Positions 56,037-64,000 of a DNA stretch of 64,000 bases are shown here, in pieces. Location: positions 82,390 through 146,389 of the forward strand of contig JAQBPR010000003.1 of NCBI GenBank assembly GCA_028287395.1, read 5' to 3'. The notes under the pieces are model-generated. The model saw only the letters and a program-made list of their open reading frames with translations. It did not search any database and had not been told where the DNA came from. The number at the start of each line of letters is the position of its first letter. The first letter of the stretch is position 1. Both the position numbers and the translations under genes were made by a program. Source of the stretch: Bacilli bacterium. GTDB taxonomy: Bacteria > Bacillota > Bacilli > Paenibacillales > NBRC-103111.

Positions 56037-57023
56037 CTACCAAATCAGCACCGAAGCTCCCCATGTCAAGCCGCCGCCAAATCCAACAAGCACGACACAG
56101 TTTCCTGGTTGAATTCGATTTTCTTCAACGGCTTCCGCCAAAGCAATTGGAATCGACGCGGCGGAAACATTTCCATATTTATGCAGATTGATCATGCATT
56201 TATCCTCGGTTAAATCTAAACGGTTCAGCGACGATTGAATAATTCGTATGTTCGCTTGATGTGGAATTAACAGGTCAATATCCGCTTTAACTAATCCCGC
56301 CTTGCGAAGCGCTTCCTCCGCAGCATTGCCCATAATACGTACAGCGAATTTAAATACTTCCGCACCTGCCATATAGATATAATGACTTTTGTTCTCGACA
56401 CTTTGTACGGAAACAGGCTGACGTGACCCGCCTCCGCTTACCTTCAGCAATTCGCCGCCCGTGCCATCGGCACCAAGCTCGAACGAACGAAATCCCCGGC
56501 CTTCGGGTACTTCGCCAATGACTACTGCTCCTGCCCCGTCACCAAATAAAATACATGTGTTGCGATCTGTATAATCGGTAATTTTCGATAAGCATTCTGC
56601 ACCAATAACAAGCGCATATTTATAAGTACCCAATGCAATGAAGTTTGACGCATTAGCCAAGCCATAAATAAATCCGGAGCATGCCGCAGATAAATCAAAG
56701 GCTGCTGCATTTTTCGCCCCTAAACGTGCTTGAACTAAACAAGCAGTTGAAGGAAAGGACATATCCGGCGTGACCGTTGCCACAATAATTAATCCTAGCT
56801 GTTCCGCGGAAATACCCGCATTTTTCAAAGCGATCTCGGCAGCGTGGAAGGCTAAATCAGAAGAGGCCTGCTCAGCGCTTGCAATTCTACGTTCCTTCAT
56901 CCCTGTGCGGGAAACAATCCATTCATCATTGGTATCGACCATTTGCTCTAAATCATGATTCGTTAATATGCGCTCCGGTACATACTTGCCTGTTCCTATA
57001 ATGCCCACCGGTATTAAATTCAT
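56037..57023 (-). CDS. fabH: 3-oxoacyl-ACP synthase III FabH
   Basis: 328 residues, KAS III. Catalytic Cys is in DLSAACSGFIYGLANAS, His in LIPHQANIRI, and Asn in INLHKYGNVSAASIPIAL. N-terminus VGIIGTGKYVPERILTN is typical. It starts chains by joining acetyl- or branched acyl-CoA to malonyl-ACP. It is inserted between plsX and fabD; in B. subtilis fabH is elsewhere. ATG at 57023. Confidence 0.97.
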   Translation of the reverse strand: MNLIPVGIIGTGKYVPERILTNHDLEQMVDTNDEWIVSRTGMKERRIASAEQASSDLAFHAAEIALKNAGISAEQLGLIIVATVTPDMSFPSTACLVQARLGAKNAAAFDLSAACSGFIYGLANASNFIALGTYKYALVIGAECLSKITDYTDRNTCILFGDGAGAVVIGEVPEGRGFRSFELGADGTGGELLKVSGGGSRQPVSVQSVENKSHYIYMAGAEVFKFAVRIMGNAAEEALRKAGLVKADIDLLIPHQANIRIIQSSLNRLDLTEDKCMINLHKYGNVSAASIPIALAEAVEENRIQPGNCVVLVGFGGGLTWGASVLIW

Positions 57024-57033
57024 CTAGCTCCAC

Positions 57034-58029
57034 TCACTTCCCCTTGCTGATTTCAGTTGATATAGCTTGGACCACATCATTCATTAATGCGTGTCTGGCT
57101 AAGCGAATTCCATTTTTGACTGCGGTAGCGTTGGATGAACCATGGCATTTGATGACTAAACCATCTACTCCAAGCAAAGGCGCGCCGCCATATTCACTCG
57201 AATCGCCTTTTTGCTTCAATCTGCGTAAACCGGGTCTTAAAATTGCTCCTGCTATCTTGGAGAATGCAGTACGCGTAAATTCAGTCTTAAGCTCAGAAAA
57301 AATAACGTCCAGCGCGCCTTCCAATGATTTCAACATAATATTGCCAACAAATCCGTCGCAAACTAAAATATCACAGTTGCCTCGCAGTACATTACTTGCT
57401 TCCACGTTCCCTATAAAATGAATCGGCGCTTGCGACAATAAAGCGAAAGCAGCTTTCGTCAATTCGTTCCCTTTCATCGTTTCCGTCCCCACGTTTAGCA
57501 AGCCTACCCGCGGCTGAGAAATCCCATCTACTTTACTGCGGTAAACACTGCCCATGATGGCATACTGCAGCAAATTTTCTGCACTTGCATCCATGTTCGC
57601 CCCTAAATCTAAACAGAGCAAACCTTGCCCTACACCCTGCATGGTCGGAATCATTGGAGCTAAAGCCGGCCGCTCAATGCCCTCCATTCGGCCAACAATC
57701 AATAGCCCTGTAGCCATTAAAGCCCCTGTATTACCGGCAGAAATCATCGCATCTGCTTGTTTCTCTTTCACTAATCTACCCGCTACGACCATAGAGGCAT
57801 CTTTTTTTCGCCGGACAGCTTTTACGGGTTCGTCCTCAGCTTCAATCACTTCGCTTGTATGATGAATCCTTATATTAGGCAATTTCTCAGTCAATAAGGG
57901 TTCGATTTGTGCAGAATCACCTACCAAAACCAATTCGATATCTTGCCATTCCTTAGCCGCTCTTAGCGCCCCTTCTACGTTTGTTCCAGGTGCATGGTCT
58001 CCACCCATGACGTCAATTGCTATCCTCAT
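57034..58029 (-). CDS. plsX: Phosphate acyltransferase PlsX
   Basis: 331 residues: MRIAIDVMGGDHAPGTNVEGAL, HTSEVIEAEDEPVKAVRRKKDASMV, and SAGNTGALMATGLLIVGRMEGIERPAL. It makes acyl-phosphate from acyl-ACP for phospholipid synthesis. The ATG overlaps the fapR end by 17 bases, with GGAGG upstream. Confidence 0.97.
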   Translation of the reverse strand: MRIAIDVMGGDHAPGTNVEGALRAAKEWQDIELVLVGDSAQIEPLLTEKLPNIRIHHTSEVIEAEDEPVKAVRRKKDASMVVAGRLVKEKQADAMISAGNTGALMATGLLIVGRMEGIERPALAPMIPTMQGVGQGLLCLDLGANMDASAENLLQYAIMGSVYRSKVDGISQPRVGLLNVGTETMKGNELTKAAFALLSQAPIHFIGNVEASNVLRGNCDILVCDGFVGNIMLKSLEGALDVIFSELKTEFTRTAFSKIAGAILRPGLRRLKQKGDSSEYGGAPLLGVDGLVIKCHGSSNATAVKNGIRLARHALMNDVVQAISTEISKGK

Positions 58030-58621
58030 GGTTGTAACCTCCTTTGCTGCGATGTTCTTTTTTAGAATGATAAATCACAAAGTTTCCTTGAAATACAAGC
58101 TCATCGTTCACATATGTAAAAACTTCTACCTTCGCTTTCCCTTTGGAAATAGAACGAACAAAAGCTTTGGCGACACATTTTTCATCTAATTTAATCGAGC
58201 GGATAAAACGAATATCAGCGGATGCCGTCAATGCTAGATCATCATTGATTACTGCCACCGCCAAAGAATTAGCCTGTGAGAATATATGATGTCCGCGAGC
58301 AATTTTCGTCCGTGAAAATACATGCTCTTGTTTTATTTCGAAAATAGAAATGCCGCTTTTATCCAACTGTAAATCAATGACATCCCCAATGACTTCATGC
58401 AAGGGTAAAGAGCGTACTTGATCATAGGACTTTTCGGCCATCAGCTTAATGCGCTCCCTTAACTCCGGAATACCCATTTCCAGCCGATCCAAACGAATCG
58501 TTTGAATGCTGACCTCCAGCTGTTTCATCAATTCATCGTCCGTTATAAAAGGATTGTCCTCAATCACTTTGGTCAATTGCTGCTGCCGTTGTCGTTTTGG
58601 TAGGCGTTCGATTACAAGCAC
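58013..58621 (-). CDS. fapR: Fatty-acid and phospholipid synthesis repressor FapR
   Basis: 202 residues as drawn. The N-terminal HTH is NPFITDDELMKQLEVSIQTIRLDRLEMGIPELRERIK; the C-terminal hot-dog domain binds malonyl-CoA. The drawn GTG at 58621 falls inside the Shine-Dalgarno AGGGGGTG. Ideal spacing instead points to the AUC codon at IERLPKRQR, where related proteins, as I recall them, have Met. The real start is therefore uncertain. Its operator and promoter lie just upstream. Confidence 0.93.
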   Translation of the reverse strand: MLVIERLPKRQRQQQLTKVIEDNPFITDDELMKQLEVSIQTIRLDRLEMGIPELRERIKLMAEKSYDQVRSLPLHEVIGDVIDLQLDKSGISIFEIKQEHVFSRTKIARGHHIFSQANSLAVAVINDDLALTASADIRFIRSIKLDEKCVAKAFVRSISKGKAKVEVFTYVNDELVFQGNFVIYHSKKEHRSKGGYNHEDSN

Positions 58622-58646
58622 CCCCTTTTCTCATTAGGATCGTATC

Positions 58647-58663
58647 TTATTACCAGGTGCTAA
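58647..58663 (-). promoter_or_regulatory. FapR operator
   Basis: TTAGCACCTGGTAATAA on the minus strand (58663-58647) is an imperfect palindrome close to the known FapR site TTAGTACC-N-GTACTAA. It lies directly after the -10 box, so bound FapR would block RNA polymerase. It would repress fapR-plsX-fabH-fabD-fabG when malonyl-CoA is low. Confidence 0.88.
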
Positions 58664-58665
58664 AA

Positions 58666-58700
58666 AACAGTATATATAATTCTACTCGAAAAGTGAAGGA
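58666..58700 (-). promoter_or_regulatory. fapR operon promoter
   Basis: TTCACT (-35), a 17-base spacer and TATACT (-10) read leftward immediately upstream of the FapR operator. The -10 matches consensus at five of six positions. A terminator for rpmF ends just before it. Confidence 0.7.
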
Positions 58701-58709
58701 AAAATTCAT

Positions 58710-58741
58710 AAAAAAATAGCACCTCACCGAAATGAAGTACT
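58710..58741 (-). terminator. Intrinsic terminator after rpmF
   Basis: AGTACTTCA pairs with TGAGGTGCT (9 bp, G-U pairs included) around a TTTCGG loop, followed by a run of seven T. It lies about 10 bases beyond the rpmF stop. Confidence 0.88.
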
Positions 58742-58751
58742 ACATGTGCGA

Positions 58752-58925
58752 CTATTGTTTAATAATTTCTCTACCTTTATACGATCCACACACTTTACAA
58801 ACGTGATGAGCCATTTTCAATTCAGCGCATTGATCACATTTCACCATACCTGGTACAACTAACTTAAAGTGAGTACGACGCTTGTCGCGACGAGTCTTCG
58901 ATGTTCTTCTTTGAGGTACTGCCAT
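58752..58925 (-). CDS. rpmF: Ribosomal protein L32 (zinc-binding form)
   Basis: 57 residues: [20 protein letters not shown] and a four-Cys ribbon (VKCDQCAEL and HVCKVCGSY). ATG 58925 is preferred, with GGGGGTGGGG upstream. It follows yceD, the standard order, and ends at a terminator. Confidence 0.97.
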   Translation of the reverse strand: MAVPQRRTSKTRRDKRRTHFKLVVPGMVKCDQCAELKMAHHVCKVCGSYKGREIIKQ

Positions 58926-58955
58926 ATTCCCCACCCCCTTAAACAAATTTAAAAC

Positions 58956-59471
58956 TTATGCCTTCTTATCACTAAAAAAGTCAGCCAATCCAGCTAAACG
59001 CGGATCTAGCTTTTCCTGCTTACAATCACAGGGTTGTTCATTGCGATTCCGGCCGCATTCAGGACATAAACCCTTGCAGGCTTTACTACACAATGGGATG
59101 TACGGGAGAGCAAGTGATACAGTCTCTTCCACATAGGGGGTCAACTCTATTTTATCTTCCGAAACCAAATGTATATCTTCTGGTTCATCCTCTGGCATTA
59201 GCTCTGGTTTCTGAGTAAACATTTCATGAAATTGCATCCACAGCGTCTCTTCAAATGTAGTCAAGCAGCGAGCGCACACTAATTTCACAGGCAAAGATAG
59301 CTGCCCTTGCACCTCGGTCATACCCGAAATCTCTTCTGCGTGTAAGTCTACAGTAAGTATTTCATGACTAACCACTTCCGGACGTCCTTGCAAAAGCTCC
59401 GACACATCACGCTTCTCCGTCAAATGAACTTTGTCCGCTTTTGAAGCTAAATCTCGAATACTAATGATCAT
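58956..59471 (-). CDS. yceD: YceD family (DUF177) protein
   Basis: 171 residues. The N-terminal region is MIISIRDLASKADKVHLTEKRDV. It contains the conserved Cys pair VKLVCARCLTTFEETL and a second cluster CSKACKGLCPECGRNRNEQPCDC. The family is found next to rpmF in most bacteria and has been implicated in 23S rRNA accumulation in other species. The ATG at 59471 has GGGGTGAT upstream and a strong promoter precedes it. Confidence 0.93.
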   Translation of the reverse strand: MIISIRDLASKADKVHLTEKRDVSELLQGRPEVVSHEILTVDLHAEEISGMTEVQGQLSLPVKLVCARCLTTFEETLWMQFHEMFTQKPELMPEDEPEDIHLVSEDKIELTPYVEETVSLALPYIPLCSKACKGLCPECGRNRNEQPCDCKQEKLDPRLAGLADFFSDKKA

Positions 59472-59498
59472 CTTTATCACCCCAAACAAACAAGGTCT

Positions 59499-59528
59499 AT
59501 TATAGCTATAATCCTTATCGTTTGTCAA
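59499..59528 (-). promoter_or_regulatory. Consensus sigma-A promoter for yceD-rpmF
   Basis: TTGACA (59528-59523), an 18-base spacer and TATAAT (59504-59499), both perfect matches, reading toward yceD in the short gap after thiC. No terminator for thiC is visible before it. Confidence 0.93.
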
Positions 59529-59546
59529 TCGTTGAAGTTTTAAACA

Positions 59547-61982
<2,436 letters not shown>

Positions 61983-61986
<4 letters not shown>

Positions 61987-62750
61987 CCTAAACTTATTCC
62001 TTCTTGAGGACTGCTGGCCGAAGCATATGGTTTTTGGGGAATCCGTCCGGCTTCAAAACCATGCCTGCCTGCTTCAATGGCCAATTTCATCGCTTTCGCC
62101 ATGAGCACTGGATTTTTCGCGGCTGAGACAGCCGTATTCAACAGAACGGCATCTGCTCCCAACTCCATTGCATAGGCAGCATCAGAGGGAGCGCCAATCC
62201 CCGCATCAACGATGATCGGAACGTTTGACTGCTCGATAATAAAACGTAGATTCAGCGGATTTAAAATTCCCTGCCCTGAGCCAATTGGAGAAGCAGCTGG
62301 CATAATCGCATGCACACCGAGTTCCTGCAGCCGCCTTGCCAAGATGACATCGTCCGACGTATACGGCAAAACAATAAAGCCTTCCGCAAGCAAAATTTCG
62401 CATGCTTTCAAAGTTTCCAGCGGGTCTGGATAGAGCGTTTTCTCATCGCCAATAACTTCAACCTTGATCATATTACAAAGGCCGGATGCTTTGGCTAACT
62501 GCGCAATACGCACCGCTTCTTCGGCTGTCTTTGCTCCTGCTGTATTGGGCAGCAGCGTAAACTTGCAAAGATCCAACATTTCTAAAAAATTAGGTTGATT
62601 CGGTGCGAAAATATTCATCCGCCGTACGGCAAACGTTAGTATTTGTGTTCCCGAGGCCGCAACGGCTTCTTGCTGTACTTGAAAATCAGGAAATTTCCCA
62701 GTGCCCAGCAGCAATCTGGAATGAAATTCATAAGGGCCAATTTTTAACAT
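61983..62750 (-). CDS. thiG: Thiazole synthase ThiG
   Basis: 255 residues. Conserved: [35 protein letters not shown], the Schiff-base Lys in [16 protein letters not shown], and [29 protein letters not shown]. It makes the thiazole ring using the ThiS thiocarboxylate. ATG immediately after thiS with GGAGG at the thiS 3' end. Confidence 0.97.
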
Positions 62751-62752
62751 GA

Positions 62753-62956
62753 CTATCCTCCTCCGACAAAATGCACCAATTCAATATAATCTCCATCTGT
62801 GATTGTCGTTTGCCCATGAGCTGATTTATCAACAATCTGTTTGTTCAGCTCGACAATGACAATTTTCTGCTCCAATTGAAAATAAGTTAGCAGCGCGGAA
62901 ATCGTGTCGATGTCATTTTCCATATCGATTATTTCTCCATTCACGTGCAGCTTCAT
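62753..62956 (-). CDS. thiS: Sulfur carrier protein ThiS
   Basis: 67 residues, ubiquitin-like. It ends VHFVGGG, whose terminal glycine is adenylated and thiocarboxylated. It donates sulfur to ThiG. The ATG follows thiO by 10 bases. Confidence 0.95.
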   Translation of the reverse strand: MKLHVNGEIIDMENDIDTISALLTYFQLEQKIVIVELNKQIVDKSAHGQTTITDGDYIELVHFVGGG

Positions 62957-62966
62957 TTACCCAACC

Positions 62967-64000
62967 TCACCTCACTTTATTTGACCCGTCCTTTTGTGGA
63001 TTTAAGCGTTCTAAACGAAAAGCTTCCAATCCTAAATTTAACTGGCTTGCCCCTTTCATCAGTAAGTCGGCCATTGCCTCGCCCGTTGCTGGACTAAGCA
63101 GAATGCCGTTGCGATAATGTCCAGCGGCGATAAACAATCCCTTGTGCTTCTCGTGCTCACCCATAAAGGGCAAGCCATCTATAGTTTGCGGACGAAGTCC
63201 TGCCCAAGATTTCTCCCATTCTGCCTGTAAAATAACAGGAACCAACTGCGCTGCTTGCTCCAATAAAATTCGTATACCGCCCAAGCTTACTTTTGTATCA
63301 AAACAGTGTTCGACCATTGTTGCCCCAACAATGGTTCTCCCCCCCTTCTTAGGAACAAGATAGCAATGGGGTCCAATCACCACAGAGTTCAGTAAGGGTT
63401 TGGGACTAATAACCGAAAAGCATTCTCCTTTAACCGGATAAAAAGGCATAGGATCGCCTATCTGTTCGAGTAATGAGCCGCTCCACACACCTGAAGCAAT
63501 CATCACATGCTTTCCTGTTATTGCACCGTTCTGTGTCGATACTCCGCATAAGCGTTTTTGATCAAAAAGCAAGGAGTGAACCTCTGTGAATTCTCGTATT
63601 TCGGCACCGAGCGCTTCAGCGGAACGAGCGTAAGCCAGAGTCAGCTCTGGCGCCAAAACATGACCCTCTTGCGGCATATAAACCGCTCCAAGAACATCGG
63701 CGGTCAAAGCCGTTTCCTTAGCTTTCAATTGTGCTGATGAAAGCCATTCCGCCTGCCCACCCAATTGATGCTGCACTTGCATAAACCATTTTAATTGAAC
63801 CGCCTCTTCAGCGGTTATGGCAACCTTCATCGTCCCTTTGGTTTCAAAACCAATATCCATGCCGCTGTATTCCAGCAGCTCCTCAGCTAAGCTCGGAAAC
63901 ATCGCTCTGCTGCGACGGGCCAATTGAAACAAAGGACCGTCCTGATGCATCTCTGCTTGTGCTCCCAGCATACCAGCGGCAGCGCTTGAAGCTTGCGAGC
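62967..64000 (-). CDS. thiO: Glycine oxidase ThiO (partial, N-terminus outside window)
   Basis: About 344 residues are visible. The frame is open to the window edge, giving SQASSAAAGMLGAQAE, the FAD-domain segment that normally follows the N-terminal GxGxxG, so about 40 residues are missing. GKHVMIASGVWSGSLLEQ, GGRTIVGATMVEHCFDTKVS and WAGLRPQTIDGLPFMG follow. It oxidises glycine to dehydroglycine for thiazole formation. It heads the visible thiO-S-G-E-C operon. Confidence 0.95.
   Translation of the reverse strand, partial: SQASSAAAGMLGAQAEMHQDGPLFQLARRSRAMFPSLAEELLEYSGMDIGFETKGTMKVAITAEEAVQLKWFMQVQHQLGGQAEWLSSAQLKAKETALTADVLGAVYMPQEGHVLAPELTLAYARSAEALGAEIREFTEVHSLLFDQKRLCGVSTQNGAITGKHVMIASGVWSGSLLEQIGDPMPFYPVKGECFSVISPKPLLNSVVIGPHCYLVPKKGGRTIVGATMVEHCFDTKVSLGGIRILLEQAAQLVPVILQAEWEKSWAGLRPQTIDGLPFMGEHEKHKGLFIAAGHYRNGILLSPATGEAMADLLMKGASQLNLGLEAFRLERLNPQKDGSNKVR

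Noticed and set aside
59529..59546. TPP riboswitch near thiC
   Set aside because: thiE, thiG and thiS run directly into thiC with overlaps, leaving no space. Any riboswitch should precede thiO outside the window.

Overview
The window looks like chromosomal backbone of a low-GC Gram-positive bacterium (Firmicutes), most probably Paenibacillaceae. This is inferred from gene order and protein style, not from a database match. The Bacillus-type order thiOSGEC, yceD-rpmF, fapR-plsX-fabHDG-acpP-fabF, rnc-smc-ftsY-ylxM-ffh-rpsP-khpA-rimM-trmD-rplS-lepB-rbgA-rnhB, ylqG-ylqH-yraN, sucCD-dprA-topA-trmFO-xerC-hslVU, then fla/che, runs almost without break on the minus strand. Only comM (36527-38089) is on the plus strand. 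I see no tRNA, rRNA, insertion sequence, prophage or CRISPR array, and no gene-free stretch longer than about 240 bases.

Positions 1-25702 hold most of a fla/che operon, read right to left: flgB, flgC, fliE, fliF, fliG, fliH, fliI, fliJ, a MotE/YlxF-like gene, fliK, flgD, a small flagellar-operon gene, flgE, swrD/flbD, fliL, fliM, fliY, cheY, fliO, fliP, fliQ, fliR, flhB, flhA, flhF, flhG, cheB, cheA and cheW (cut by the left edge). Together they encode the rod, MS ring, switch, export gate and ATPase, hook, and the core of the chemotaxis pathway. Candidate overlapping sigma-A and sigma-D promoters lie just upstream of flgB. About ten of these genes start with TTG or GTG.

Positions 25934-36366 carry protein quality control (hslUV), a tyrosine recombinase (xerC), tRNA methylation (trmFO), topoisomerase I, DprA, succinyl-CoA synthetase and a small zinc-ribbon protein. 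codY, which sits between clpY/hslU and flgB in B. subtilis, is absent from that slot. A roughly 114-bp inverted-repeat element lies between topA and trmFO.

Positions 36527-47211 hold comM, yraN, a FlhB C-terminal-domain homologue next to a FliK-like protein, RNase HII, the ribosome assembly GTPase RbgA, signal peptidase, and the L19/TrmD/RimM/KhpA/S16/Ffh/YlxM translation and secretion cluster. Positions 47192-59471 hold ftsY, smc, rnc and the type II fatty-acid operon under a recognisable FapR operator, then rpmF and yceD with a near-consensus promoter. Positions 59547-64000 hold the thiamin operon thiO(partial)-thiS-thiG-thiE-thiC; its promoter and any TPP riboswitch would lie beyond the right edge.

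I found no clear undescribed multi-gene system. The most interesting signals are the inverted-repeat element at 30248-30361, a shared leader motif before hslU and trmFO, the FliK-like/FlhB-like pair outside the flagellar operon, a hairpin that masks the comM ribosome binding site, in-frame repeat expansions in FliK, FliP, FliY and YlqG, and the missing codY.
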